From Vespula vulgaris (Eukaryota; Arthropoda; Insecta; Hymenoptera; Vespidae), in NCBI RefSeq assembly GCF_905475345.1, contig NC_066598.1, forward strand, positions 248,001-312,000: 64,000 bases of DNA. The letters are read 5' to 3'. The notes under the pieces were generated by a model. The model searched no databases and was not told where the DNA came from. It worked only from the letters and a program-made list of their open reading frames with translations. Shown piece after piece: positions 36,503 to 49,799 of the stretch (the stretch's first letter is position 1; each line of letters starts with the position of its first letter). The position numbers were made by a program, and so were the translations under genes.

Positions 36503-38958
36503 GAGAGCAGAAGGAACGAAAGAGAAAAAAAAGAAAGGCACGACGTAAAAGACTTTTGATGTCGTGCCGGTGCAATCTGCCGGTATCCAGGCGAAGCCGG
36601 AAGTGCGGGAGCAGGCGCGCGAGCCAGCGCGAGCCCGGAGACGAGCAGATTTGCAAACCAGATTGAAATTTTGAAATTTAAATCTCTCCTGAGACTTAAG
36701 CTTCAAAAGTCCGGAGCCTTCCTGAGGGACGGATGTAGGTACTCGAATACGAGCAAGGTCTTACTAATTGCCGGATAATGTTGCTCGGGACAGAGAAATT
36801 TCGAGATCAAACGGTTACTCGCGAGGACCGATTCTACTTCTTTCAACGATGGTATTGACACATTTTATTCATCGTTTTCACTAATCCAAAGATACTTTGC
36901 TTTGAAATATTTCGTAGCTTTATTTCGTGATATTATTATCTTTACATGCGAGCCATTTATTTTGAAAGTGGAACAAGTCTATTTTTCGTTATTGCGAGAT
37001 ATTTAACAGTTTGCTTTTCAGTAGATTTAAAAATATCGGTAAACGTTAATAGACGATCTTTATATATTTTGTGATGTTAGATAATGAAAATTTATTATCC
37101 AATAACGTTTGTCGAAGATGGCTGAAAGAAATAATGATTTTGTTATATCGGAATTGATTCGTCTCGCTTTCAAAATTAATGAATTATTTTAAACTTTAAT
37201 TAAACAGCTAATACTTTAGTCGTATCAATCTTCTTTCAGCAATCTTCTTAAGTTTCCGCGTTCCATTTCGCGTACTAAAAATTTATTATGTTTTCGACAA
37301 TTGCGTATTACTTCATAATAATGCTGAGAGATATAAAAGGAATCGGTCTTTCGGATTGCCATTTTCATCGCTCTAAAATCGCGATGGTTTGATAAAACCG
37401 AATGTCCTAACAAAAAGATATTCTGATCGATAATAACGATCATAGCGATCATTGAACCGAACGATTTTCATCGACGAAAAGCTTAACTTCGTTTCTTATT
37501 AACCTTGGACAGTGCACGTATCGCAGGTCACATTCTGTAGGTGCTTAAAGCAACAAGATGCTACTTCTTGCGATTCCGTGGATGCTATAGTTCGTTCGGA
37601 TGGTTAAAATTCAAATTGAATCGTCGAGATATTCCTATAAATTCACTCGTTTACGTAGAACGTATTACGTTTACTTTTGATTCGGATATGAATTATGCGT
37701 TTTTCTTATATCGAATTGAGGATTTAAATATCTCCATCGATCGAACATTAGGAAATTTGATTTATTTTGGCTAGAGAATCTTTGCGGATATAAGGACGAT
37801 ATCGAGTTATATCCATTATCATCGTTTACTTCATTTTTTGTTTTTAATGGACTATCTCCGCTTGGAAAATAAACGGCTCATACGTAGATTGGAATAAGTC
37901 GAGAAAGCGCGATCGTTATCCTTCGTTATTCGCGTTTAACTTTTTTCTTCCTTTTCGTTCGTGTATATTTTAGCGTTTTGGCCAACGAATGAGACAGCGC
38001 CCTTCTCCCATCACCCTCATTTCTAATGTTAACAATTTTCCATCCATTCGTTAGACTTTCTCGAGCTCTTACCTTCTTCTCAATTCGTCGAGCGACGAAG
38101 TAACTCGTTACTTCACTTTGTTCTTTGAATTGGATAGTTTTCCATTAGCAGTCATAACAACGTCCTTTGGACCGTGCACTACTCGCGGCTAACGGGGACG
38201 GAAGAGAGAAGGTGTCACCGGGGCCACAAAGTTCAGTTTGTTTATTCAAGCTACCACGGCGTCGTCCCTCTGCATCCACCCGCGAAGATTAGCCCTCTAT
38301 ACTGTTCACGTGTTCTCGCGTTAATTTACATTTTTATTGCAAAGCGAATTGCGTTTCCTTCCCTCTACTTGTACCAACATTTTATACTAAGACTATCACA
38401 CAAACGGAACATTCAGCATAGACGGTACATCGGACTTTTTAAGTTACTTACAGTTTACGTCGAATATTGTAATGCCGCTGAGTAAACTTACCTGCAATAA
38501 AGAAAAAGAAAGTATAAGTAATCAAGGAATACTCGACGTACATAGACATAATCATCAACAAAAAATTGAATCAATTAGAAGATGCTAACAAAGCGCAACG
38601 CCAACAGACGAATTAATTAACAATGAAATTTATTCTTTCGTTTAGCGAATCACGAAGGAAGTTATGAAAATCCCAGAGCAAATAGCGACGAATGAGAATG
38701 AGACGTGAAATAAAGAGGTCGAAAATTATTTACATATGGCCGTAAACGGTAAAACGTAAGAATTGGTTATTAGTAACGAAAATACGAAGTTTGGAATACC
38801 CTTCTTTATAAATTTCGGAATACAGTGAGAACGGTAAGAAGCGAAAAACCGTATAAAAATATTTAGACTTAAATGCCGTTAAGGATGGAGTCGCGAAGTA
38901 GCGAGTCAAGATGCATTTAGCGGAATTTCCGAATAAACGAGGAATAACGCCTCGACGA

Positions 38959-39345
38959 TTAAGTTACGAGGAGGGTAACACGGTTGGGCCTATTGGATAT
39001 ATCGAGTAGCGGTTGATACGATATAGAAACTCTCTCCGAGTAAGCAGTGCCTATAGAAGCTACAACCATAACGGAGTATAATTCAGTCCGGTTCTGGTAT
39101 GTATAGTGCCTACTCCATTCTCTGGCAATGCACCGTGCATGCTCCCTGTATCCTGGCACAACGGACCGCCGTAATGCATTATACCTGAGTAGGACACCGT
39201 TTATATACCCTACATGGGTGAAGGTATATAATGTATCAGACAGCATGTGTTCGCGTAGTCGAGTCTCCTTCGCACTGTCAGAAGCTAGAATTTCATTAAA
39301 GGGCACGAACACCACCGACGTTCGCTCGGTCTTTACGAAAGCCAA
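38959..39345 (-). other. 128-codon ORF, unrecognised
   Basis: Starts at a true ATG-like Met (MAFVKTERTS) and is balanced in composition, without repeats. Two TATA-like sequences lie inside it on the + strand at about 39200 and 39226. No family motif, signal peptide or splice context seen. Chance remains the likelier explanation. Confidence 0.12.
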
Positions 39346-41870
39346 AGTGCTGGCAACGTTTCGAACAACTGGTAGGCGTATTACGGGATTTAAAAATTAA
39401 CGACGATTCGATTTAGGAATACTAGAGTGGCCGACTGCGTACGTATTCGTTGAATGCGACAGTCGAAGAATAGATGTTGAAAATCAGAAAGTCAAATCGT
39501 TGATATTTCTTCGCTTTTAAAATCGTCGAATGAAACGTTCGCCGATTTGACAAGGGTTTCGTGGGAATACTTAATAATTCGCTTTAGCACGCGATAAATC
39601 ATTGTCCGACTTGGACGAACTTTTCGTTCGCAGGGAGTCCCACCTAGCGTACGATCGTATCGCGTTTTTAAAAGACGAGAGCGCGATCGGCAATGATTCG
39701 CGCAAGCGTGCGATCTATTTGTACGTCGGTATATCTTGTTGCGCCAAGGGAAGAAAGAAGAGTGTAGAAATAAATTATACAAGATCGATTGGGGAGTCGA
39801 CGTTCTCGACCGATAATAATCCGTTCCTTTTTGCAACCTATATCCCCCCTATATTCTTTCGGCAGTATGAAACGTAGAAGCAAGCTTCATTTATCTTATT
39901 CGGGATCGCGTTGCATCTCGACAAATGCAACACCGTTGGGAGAACAAACCGCTGGATAAACTTTCGAAGAAACGGCGAGAGTATAAACAAGACGACCGCT
40001 CGGAATGTAGGGGCGAAGGAGTTTGAGAGAGAATTTTATAACGTTGAAAATTCAAAAGAATCAGAAATTCAACGGAATATGGAAACTGGGATTGGGCACC
40101 GTCATCGTCATTATCCTCGCTGTGATCCCGCATAGATGCGCGCCGATACGAAAAACGATGTATTGGTTCTGTAGATAAATATCGAAGATTATTTTAAAAG
40201 ATATATAAATTCCAATATTATTCGCCGATGAACGATGCCGAAGTGGCAGGTGTGCATTGTTGCGATGAAAAATGACGTTCCGCAAGCAATAGAGGCGATT
40301 CGGAATACAAAGGGATATTCTTATTCCTGCCTCGCACTTTTGGAGGGTTTTAAAGGGCTCCCTTCGTACGCACACGCTCCTACCAACGACTCTTACCGTC
40401 TATGGCCTTCGTGTGTTTGTGTCGTACTACACGTTACCGTCACACGTTGGGTACTCCCAACGTAAATCTTTGCTTCCATCCACGTCAATCGAAAAAGGAT
40501 AGGCGAGCGGAAATTACGAAACGTCGGTGAAACGTGGCACGAACTAGTCGATAGGTATTTCCACATCGACGAAAAATACATTACAAATCTAACTTTAACC
40601 TCCTTGGAATTCCGGTCACGCAACCTACTACGAAGATATATATCTTACATCGAACGACGCGACAACCCCCTTTCACGCGTATCATCTCTTTTTCTTGCCT
40701 TTTGTGCACCCCTTCGTCGTCGTACGAACTGACTTTTCCTACTAATGTTACCCGCCTACGGAAAAAAGATACACTATACGTACGGTACTTACTACTTTAG
40801 TTTTAATATACAAATGCAATATCTACTACTTTGTTATCCTATCGGTAAAATATACATATATTTTTGTTTCACCGTCAAAGGGTCGACGTACTTGTAAACT
40901 ATCAATAGTCGCTTGAATCAAGGATAATTGATCGAATGTATAAAAGCTCGATACTTTGGTTACTCGAATCGTCATTAATGGTACATTCCAAAGAGGTATC
41001 GATCCGATCAATTTAACAGAGTATGAAAATGTAAGCTCCTCGATAATCGCGCAAGAACATTGTGGACGATTATCGTTCGGTGGATTTATTCTCTAATAAA
41101 GATACGTTTATAGTTATACTTTTAAATTATCCGTTAAGATACACAGAGTGTCTCGCTTTTCAAAGCTGGATACCCAATACGCAAACGAAGAATCCCAAGT
41201 AATATTTTTCTAAGCTCGTCGGTATGGAGGAAAAACGATCAAAGATTAAAATCGATGGGTCAGATCTTTCTGCGGAATTATCACGTGGAGTTTAAAGAAT
41301 TTTGACAAGTGATAAAACATTGACTATACCTCGGTTATAGACGGTAGAACCGTTGGTTGATAAGTCTTTGCACGTCACTTCTCTAAGCTATTCGACATTA
41401 CCGAAAATCGTACGATTCGTGCAATACGGTTCTCCGTATAACAAGTATCGGAGAAATATTTGAAGTCTAAAACACGGAAATACGGATATCCTTGGAGCTT
41501 CGATTATCGGCTCTGAAAACTCCTTCATGGCGTAGAGAGTAGAGGCAACAGGTTAGCGGCACGCGCTAAGCACGTCGAAGAGAGACCGAAGTTGTCACGT
41601 GTGCGTGTAGCGCGTTCGCGTGTTTCTCCTTTTTCTCCCATGCTCTTTTTATTTTTTTTTCTTTTTTTTCCACCGAAAACAAACGTCCTCTGGCTTTCGC
41701 TCAAAGTAATAAAAAAAAAAAATGAAGAAATAGTATTCTAACCTATGATCCATAGACTGAATTCGAAGTCCAGCTGGGCGAGAAGCCACGCACTGCGCCG
41801 TCTCCAGCCGCTCTATACCGAAGTTTCTTGATACAGAATGATAAAGAGAGACAGAAGTAGATGGACAGTT

Positions 41871-41951
41871 GGATAGACAGATAGAGATAGATAGAGAGAG
41901 AGAGAGAGAGAAAGGGAGAGAGAGAGACGGAGAGAGAGAGAGAGAGAGAGA
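41871..41951 (+). repeat. compound (GATA)n-(GA)n microsatellite
   Basis: GATA-type units lead into two GA runs separated by CGG. A long purine strand of about 80 bases. Confidence 0.9.
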
Positions 41952-42623
41952 AGGAGGCAGGCACGTTTTTTATTGTCCTCTCTTGAGTACAGCCAGGATG
42001 AGCGACGAAGATCCGTTCCACTAGATCCTTCGTAATTCAAAGGACGTAATGCGAGTGTATCGATGCAGTTGTCCTCTTGGATTCAAGTCTTCCCGCCAAC
42101 ACTATGTACGTGTGTATAGATACATACATATATGTACGTATACGTATGTATATGTTCACGCGGCTCTCGGAAAACGAACGCGTAAAACTGGGTCTCAACG
42201 ATGACGACGACACACGATCCCTTGGAGAAAATGTTAATCGAGTCAACGGCTCATTCGTAAATGCTGACGCGAAGTAATATATAAGAATAAGAGAAAAGCG
42301 CGCGCGCGAGCGAAGCGTGCCGTGTAGTCGGATAGATGACTGGCAAGGAACCGACTCGTTGTCGGTGGCTGTACGTTCGTCTCGGCTCGCGGTCGTGGCC
42401 GTGGGGATCGCTACTGGCTGGTAAACGTGCGCGCGAGAGGGAAACGGGCTCTCTCGTGTGCGCCTTTCAAAGGGAGAGGGAGAGAGAGAAAGTGTGGTAG
42501 GAGGCTCGCGCCCACTCTCGAACGAATGCTCGGTAGTGGTAGGGTGGAGGAGATCTCACAACGAACCGGAGGCCACGGCCGAGCTGAGCCGAGCATCGAG
42601 CCGAAGCGTCAAAGAGAAGAGGA

Positions 42624-42677
42624 AAGAGAGAGAGAGAGAGAGGAAGGGAGAGAGAGGGAGAGAGAGAGAGAGAAAGA
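42624..42677 (+). repeat. (GA)n microsatellite within the CpG-rich block
   Basis: GA units with GG interruptions. GAGA-type repeats also match the site for GAGA-factor-like proteins common at insect promoters. Confidence 0.85.
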
Positions 42678-42793
42678 GCGCGAGAGTAAAGGAGGGTGGC
42701 TCGGAGAGAAGGGATGATGCCGGTCTAAGGGAAGTAGCAACAGGCGGTAGCTACCCCTCTCTCGGTTTCGCGCGCGCGCTACGCTCGACGCTC

Positions 42794-42801
42794 TGACGTC
42801 A
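42794..42801. promoter_or_regulatory. perfect CRE palindrome TGACGTCA
   Basis: Exact CREB/ATF consensus; a TGACGT half-site follows at 42810-42815. Its position in the CpG-rich block makes it more credible than an isolated match. Confidence 0.45.
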
Positions 42802-42856
42802 CGGCGTCGTGACGTAGGCGTGGTCACGGATGCGCACTAACACCTCGCCTATCACC

Positions 42857-42870
42857 GTTGTCATAGTGAC
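42857..42870. promoter_or_regulatory. RFX X-box motif, full consensus match
   Basis: GTTGTCATAGTGAC matches all fourteen positions of the X-box consensus RYYNYYATRRNRAC bound by RFX factors, which in animals control many ciliary genes (in insects, those of ciliated sensory neurons). It lies 56 bp after the CRE. Confidence 0.45.
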
Positions 42871-43071
42871 TGCTTCGCCGATGCCCTCGCTTCCGACCCT
42901 CACGGAGCAACCTCCCCATCGACGAATCCATCCTATCTCTCCTGTTTTGCCGATCACACGGACGTTAAGAGAAAACGCGAACGAGCGCCCGAGCACACCT
43001 CGGAGAGTGAGAGTCACGCGGAGAGAGAAGCGTGTGCGTGCGTGCCTGCGTGCGTACGTGCTCGCGCGCGC

Positions 43072-43085
43072 GTTGTCACGGTAAC
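43072..43085. promoter_or_regulatory. second X-box-like motif, one mismatch
   Basis: GTTGTCACGGTAAC matches the X-box consensus at 13 of 14 positions on either strand, being nearly palindromic. It is 215 bp from the first. Confidence 0.4.
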
Positions 43086-43234
43086 CGTGCTTCAAAACAA
43101 GCCTGCGCGTTTTTCAATTCGAATGCACTCGCTGGGAAGTGATGAGGTTATAATGAAGTCTCTGCCTGGCCTGCCTCCGCGTTTCTCTCGCCACTCACCC
43201 TTCTATCCCTCGTCTCCCTCCTCTCTCTTCTACT

Positions 43235-43239
43235 GTCTC

Positions 43240-43273
<34 letters not shown>

Positions 43274-43290
43274 CCTCTATCTCTCTTTCT
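43235..43290 (+). repeat. (CT)n microsatellite
   Basis: Two CT runs joined by CCCT. On the minus strand this is a GA-rich stretch that would be transcribed just before the donor-like site at 43190. Confidence 0.9.
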
Positions 43291-45634
43291 CGTTCTCCCA
43301 TTCTCCCCGATTCTCTTCTCTCTCGTCCTCTCGCTCTTTCCTTTACCGTTGCGTTGCGTAACTTGCGATCACCACCATCGTGTCTCGCATCGACGAGCGT
43401 GTAACTTTCCGAGAAACGATGGAAGCTAGACAAGGAAAGCTTCGCTTATTGTACCAACTTTTGTGAATCGACGAATCCCCCACTCATCTTTTTCCCTCCC
43501 TCTTTTCCTTTACCAGATGGAATCATGCTACCTTTAAAATGAAAGAATTTACGTAACTTTCGTCGATCGATCAAACAACGTTTGATGCATTGTAAAAATA
43601 CAGACGAATTTCCTTAGCTCTCCGTTGAATACTCGATCCGACGAAGAAAAAACAGTGAAATTTTAGCTCTCTTGGAATTTTTCAATCTAACCGTAGGCAC
43701 TTGAAAGGCCGATAGAGCGGCCTTCGCACTTTGCGCATCGCAGATTTTCTGTTTACTTGACTGTCAATGAATTCTTAATTATCCTTAATTCGTAGCAAAT
43801 CGAGCTTGTAGACGTGACGAGGACCACGGCAAAACACGGTGTCATTAACGAAATAACGGAAATTAATTTTGATTAGTGCTTCATTTTGGCGAATCAATCG
43901 TGCTCTCGGAAAAGCAATTCAATTCTACCATTATAGATTCCTATGAACGAGCAGCGCACACGCAATAATTTAATTCCGAAAGCCGGTCTTTGTGACGGCA
44001 CGCAGGAAATCATATTTAAAATCAGCGTTTTCAAAGATGTTATGGAACGATTTTATTCTTATATCTTTGTCATCCTTGAATTCTTAAAAATTAAATCACG
44101 CCTTCTTTTCGGTTTTCTTACGTATACACGTCGAATGAAAATGCGAAAGCACGTGAAGAAATCGCACGATTTTCCGAGCACGCCGGATTTTTATCTTTGT
44201 CTCTAGGTTAGATAAATTCTTCGAGATGGGCTCGACATTTTTGATACGTTTTGGAATAAACCGGACAAACACGGAAATGTAAACGTGATTTTGTACATTC
44301 ATGGACCTCTACTCTTTCTCCTCCCACTCCCTTCCTCTGTCTATCCACGACCTAATTATGTTCGTGTAATGTGACCTCCTTCTCTCGGAGGAACGATAGA
44401 CGAGACATACTTGGCAAGTGCTTCCACAAATTAAGTTACTAAGGAACTCTCTAATTAGACGCATAATTACAACATTATTCGAAGCAGCGCGCACGAAGCG
44501 TATGCCCGTAGAGCTTAAATAACAAAACAAAGTTCCGGGAAAAGTTTGCTATCTTTTTACCGCAAATTACGTCAAATGTAAGCTTTCTAATTTAAAATAA
44601 GCACGAATATAACAGAAATATTTGATATGCTTGAAGTTTCAATTGTATTAGAGAATACCGTTCTGTTCGAAAAAGGGAATACTTGCGTTCTATCGAAGTA
44701 GCAAGACTTTTTAAAAAAAAATGCTGCGGAAGGATAAACGTTTTATCCTTAATACGAGCCTTATTGCGCGCGGACGGACTAATTACACCGTAACGATGCT
44801 CTAGTGGACTACGAGTGTATGGGAGCTGGATAGCCGGTATGAGTAACATAGCTCGGAAAAGAAGAAGAGAGAGAAACGCCGTGTATCCGTGCATCGAAAG
44901 AACTCTTCTACAACGCGCGGAAGAACCAGCAAAATATGCGTTATTGAATTAAAAAATGTTTGATGTTAATTGTGGTAATTCAATCAGTGCGTAGCAAATA
45001 ATGAGACGGAAGCGGCTTTAAAATCCCGTCTCGCTCGACGGAACGTTCGCCAGTCACTCTTTATCTTTTTCTTGTCGTAATTCGTTTTTTGTTCTTTCTC
45101 TCTTTCTCTCCTTCTCCGAATTCCTGAATTTATACACCAGCAAGTTCATGAAATACGAATTAAGTTGATACGATTCGAAGGAACATGAACTTAACTCGAG
45201 TTATCACTAATACCAAATAACTCGAAGAACCATTATATTTCGAGACAAATTGTTTAACGAGGCTTTATTTAAAGTGGATCATAGTGCATCGTACGACGAG
45301 GATAAGACGAGGAGGAGAAGGAGGAAGAATTTGTGATAAGGGAGAGATATACCGGTTAGATATGTACATACGTACAAATGCTTTAGTCTTTGCAAAGGCA
45401 ACTACCTCATTAGTAATTCCGATCGATACCGGAGAAGATTCCTTCCGCACGACAAACTCCTATTTGACAAATTAATTCCTTCGAAATAGCGATAAATTTG
45501 CGATTCGGCTGTGGCCGTACGTGACCGACGAGCAGTCGCATGTACATACGTATGTATTTGCGCGTATATCAAAGCGAACTGTATGAGACACGTATGATGG
45601 AGGAAGATGAGTATCAAAAGCAGGGAAAGCGAAC

Positions 45635-45656
45635 GAGAGAGAGAGAGAGAGAGAGA
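45635..45656 (+). repeat. (GA)11 microsatellite
   Basis: Uninterrupted alternation of 22 bases. Confidence 0.9.
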
Positions 45657-47720
45657 TGGGGAGAGGAAGAGCGAATATCAAGCAGAATCGAAGTATTCGC
45701 GATCGAATTTCGAGGTATCCCCAGTGAAAAGGATATAGCACCGCTGTTGCACGTTTCTCATAGGTTTGCGTTACTTTTACGCGCTTGTTAGCGGAACTCC
45801 CGAGATTCATCATTAGTTGCGATTTTCCTCGTGCTCGTAGCACCGAGCCATTATTGTTCGTCTCATTCTGACAGGTTTGATGCACAAAGGTGCTATACTC
45901 TCCGATAGGTTAGAATACTGAGAATACAGAGAGGAAGAGAGACAGAACAGCACGGTTTCGATCACATAGATCATAGTTTCATGGTTCCACCACGAATATT
46001 GTTTCCCATGGGCTGTATTGTTTACAAGTCCACACATAGAACGCAGATGCATTTACAATCTACGGATTTACTCGAGCATACAATCTCTCTAGCAACCCCG
46101 TCATCGACACGATCGTCTACGGCGTGTGTACGCTCGGCTGCTATCGCTGCAGCAGCTTCTACGATCCCAAATGTAGTCGTGGCCATGCAGAGACGGGTGT
46201 CAGAATGTACGTACTAACCGGTATTTCTGTAAAATCGAATAACTCTCGTATCGCCGTTGAATTTCAACGTTTCGCTTTAACGATCAACGTTGATTATCAC
46301 GAGTTTGGAGAAGTTGTCGCCGCTATTGTATTTATCGAGACTCGGGCGCTTTATGTAAGAACGATTTTCTGAAAATTTGTCTTTCCTCGTCTTCGATGTT
46401 CGACGAGTTTATCTTGGAGAGACGAGCGCACGATTGCCCCGGAGGAAGCGTCTTTGCTTTGAGGGAATGTCGAAGTGGCGATGCCTATAGTGGAAAGAGG
46501 AAATGACGCGTCATCGTCGAAAATTAATGAACTTTTCCGACGTTACGAAGCATCGAATAGGAACGTTCGGAAATAGCGCATTCCGTTCCTGATGACTGAC
46601 GGACGTCCAATCACTGGGATGACAGTCGACTCGCACGATCCCGCATGCGCACTGTCGGGATATTCGCGCATTTTTCCTTCCAGGAATTTCAATTTCTTTC
46701 GATCGTGTAAGCCAGTTTTTCGGGAAAGCGAAGGGACGCGTGGATCGATTCTCACGGATCGAGAAAGGAAGCGACTATCGACATCTTCGGAAGGTCTTTC
46801 CTTTCTTTCGCCTATCTTCGCGCTACCTTCGTCGACGATCCTTAGGAATCGTCGCTTCCAACTTCGAGCGATGTTTTCGAACCTTTTCCGAGTCTCCTAC
46901 CTAACGATCGTGCGATCCTCTTCCTATATCCTTCACCCGTAACGAAGATCGAACGTCGTTTCGAACAAAACGTTGAGATCGTTGTAAAAATTATTTTGTC
47001 GTTCTCCCGATAATACCCTAAGTTTGGATATCGAAGAAGGTAGATTTCGATTCAATCCCCAGGGAAATCTTTTCGACGGTCCTCTGTCGGGTTCGTGAAC
47101 GATATCGACTCGTAGGTGACAGGAGCGTTCCTTTCTAAAAATGCTCTCCACGAGTTTTACAGATATCTTGTCTTGGAAAGCCTTTACAAAGGCGGACGGA
47201 ACACTGAGAAAAGAAAGGAGGAGAGAAGAAGAACGAGGTTCCGTCGTTATTCCGCTACGGCTGAACTTAATTCTATAATTCGATCGGCCGTACCGGATGA
47301 AACCTACTGGCGGTTCTCCCTGGTAAACCCCATTACCTTCCCGAACGACTGCGGTTACTCGTCAAGGCTAAGTTACGAGAGACGAATCGAAGAGACGGCA
47401 AGAAAAGAGGAGAAGGATGAAGTGGATAGCGGATGAACAGAAATAGAGACAAGAAAAGAGAAGTGGAAAAAAGAACAAGAGGCAGAAGGATAATGTGAAT
47501 AAGAAGAGCGCAAAGAAGGAAGGGAGAAAGGGTAAAGGAACGATGAGGGATGATGTAGAGCGAGAGGAGGAGGAGGAGGAGGAGAAGGAGTAAAGAAGTT
47601 AGCTCGAAACAAACCTTACGAGTGAGCCGAAAGAGGAGGGCAGAAAAAATTAAATCCCGTTCAGCGGACCGACAGCAGCCCCTTTTCTAGCGGTAAAAGA
47701 AGGTTCGCCTCGTCTACGGT

Positions 47721-47749
47721 ACGACGACGACGACGACGACGACGACGAC
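47721..47749 (+). repeat. (ACG)10 trinucleotide repeat
   Basis: Nearly ten perfect ACG/GAC units. CpG-containing trinucleotide repeats are unusual in CpG-depleted genomes and fit the CpG-rich character of this one. One + frame would give poly-Asp and one minus frame poly-Ser or Arg, none in a convincing gene. Confidence 0.95.
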
Positions 47750-47766
47750 ATCGGCATCGGCATCGG
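47749..47766 (+). repeat. (CATCGG)3 hexamer repeat
   Basis: Three perfect copies that directly adjoin the ACG repeat. Confidence 0.9.
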
Positions 47767-47937
47767 ATTAGCGTAAAATCGAAGGGCGCTGACTTGGTCG
47801 CTCGTAAATTGGCTACAAAGTTTGGAGAGGAGGCAGAGCTCGCAAAGACAGTCGTGGCGTCGCTGCCGGCGGCGAAGCACAAAGGGAATCGATTCTCGCT
47901 GAATCGCGATCTACCTTCTACCTCGAACCCCCTTAAT

Positions 47938-47957
47938 TCTCTCTCTCTCTCTCTCTC
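47938..47957 (+). repeat. (CT)10 microsatellite
   Basis: Alternating CT, with a second short CT run after CGTT. Confidence 0.9.
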
Positions 47958-48808
47958 GTTCTCTCTCCACCCACGAACCACGCCATTTTGTCTTTCCGAA
48001 TCTGTGACCATCAGCATGCAAAGTGGATAAAGTTTCTAGACTACACTTTCCGTTGCCCTTTCTTTACTCTCTAGCAGTGCCATACCCCGATATCTCTTAC
48101 GTGCTCACCCGCCACCATCGTCCTCATTCGGTCCTCTCATATCGCTTCGATCGTATTCAAGATTGTTTCCCCGCACCTTCCGAATCTGTACCGAGTGTTC
48201 CTCTTTGCGTCCTACATCTCTACCTTCTCTCTTCCTTTCTCCGTTTCTTTCAGCCTTCTCGCTCCGAATTTTACGCCGCATCGAATGCAAGAAATAGGTA
48301 CATAGATTTTTCTCGGATTCGACCGATAATACTCTCCGAGACAATCGCAGTAACGGAGCCTTGGGTAGGAACCGGAGAATGTACCTACGTATAACTTTGA
48401 AATTCAATCGAAAAATACACCTTCCTCGGAGTCATCCCGAAATATTCCTCGACGATCTTGGATAATATTATCTCGGACAGACGAGTCGTCGTTATCGGCG
48501 TCAATATAGGAGAATCAGCCATTCGAAAGGCAGCGACTACTAATCCTCGCAGAAATTTCGTGAGCCGCCTCTTTTGCAATTACCTTTTTTATTATCTTTT
48601 TCTTGGCGCTCTCTTTTCTCTTCGTTTCTTTCTGTCTTTCCTACGAACGCGCAGAAAACCATTAACGCTTATACTATTTTCCTTCTCTCCTCGTGACACC
48701 TTCCATTCTCGTTTCAAAAACAAGAGAAAGCCGGCACATTCAACGCTAATGAAATAAGTCCTTGTCTAAAAGCATACTACACCGCAATGCTGACGGTGAG
48801 TGTGCCAT

Positions 48809-48830
48809 TGTCTCTCTGGTCAGAGAGACA
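48809..48830. other. perfect 9-bp inverted repeat, 4-base loop
   Basis: TGTCTCTCT, loop GGTC, AGAGAGACA. A short stem-loop with no T-run after it. No regulatory role is evident. Confidence 0.5.
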
Positions 48831-49779
48831 CAGACGGGAGACTATCGATAACGATCTGTCGACAACGAGAGCCGATGATACTTGAGAACTATCGAATTCT
48901 GGACTGTGAATAGTTGACAGAGTATCGATGAAACTATCGGTGATATGGAGAGAGTGAGATAGACAGAGTTATTATATATACAAATGAGAAGCATGCGTGT
49001 AGTTTCGGTCTTTCAAGTTTGACGTTTACGCTCGGCGAGAACGTAGGAACCGTTTTCCACGATTAATTTCACGGAAACGAGGAGGGAGGAAAGGGTATGC
49101 TTAAAGCTCTATTCTCGTTTTACGTGGAGAGACGGATGCTTACACGCGTACACGTCGACTTCGAGCGATGCAACGTTCCTTTCTTGCGAGCCAAAGGAGA
49201 TACTGACTTACACGATCGTACAAAAATCGCTGGATTTAGCTGTTCTCAGGAGACGATCGGAAGCTAAACGGTCGGGTCCTAAACTAAAACGGTTCGGCGC
49301 CATTCTTGGAGCAATCTTTCACCGTGTATCCGAATGAAGAGAAAGGAGAGACAGTTCGGAGAGTGAAAGAAGCGAAAAAGGCGAAGAAAAAGGAGGAGAT
49401 TGGAGCTGGCGAGGTGCAGGTAAGAGTTATATCCCCCTATATCACGGTATCTGGATCCCGGCTGAACCTCGAGACACGTTATTCAATTACTGGTTGAGAG
49501 GTGCAGCGCAGATCCAGGCACCCTCGAAAAGCCCCGCTTCTGTCTTCCGGCAGAGCCAACCTGCCTCCTGCCACACAGTCTTGCCAAGATGGAATCATAG
49601 AAAGACAAAATCTAGTCGCCCTCTTCCTAGTAATACGCCTTTCCTTCGTTTCTTCAGAATTCTCGAGGAGAGGATTCTGCGAATCGGTGGAGACGACGGT
49701 TCAAGCTGGATAGAACTCGAATCTTTCTATATACGTTTTGACAACGCTCGCGCGCATACGAGTCTGTGTACACGTTGGG

Positions 49780-49799
49780 GGAGAGAGAGAGAGAGAGAG
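49780..49799 (+). repeat. (GA)n microsatellite
   Basis: Ten GA units after a G4 run. Confidence 0.9.

Larger units (their letters stand above)
29100..41550. other. noncoding stretch with isolated candidate exons
   Basis: AT-rich in 32.8-34.2 and 36.8-38 kb, with dense TAAT-type sequence. Apart from the candidate exons at 32.0 and 36.4 kb and the frames at 33.0 and 39.0 kb, listed separately, I see only short frames and microsatellites. No known family is present. Confidence 0.55.
42290..43110. promoter_or_regulatory. GC/CpG-rich promoter-like block with CRE and RFX X-box motifs
   Basis: About 800 bases clearly richer in G, C and CpG than the flanks, with CGCGCG runs at both ends, a GA tract in the middle and then a motif cluster: TGACGTCA at 42794, a TGACGT half-site at 42810, an X-box at 42857 and a second, one-mismatch X-box at 43072. 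Open frames here are Arg/Ala/Gly-rich, as CpG-rich untranslated sequence gives. Insect promoters with 5' untranslated exons can look like this. Direction is uncertain: a good minus-strand donor (AAGG/GTGAGT) lies at about 43188-43193, which would fit a minus-strand transcript starting near 43.4 kb. Confidence 0.4.
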
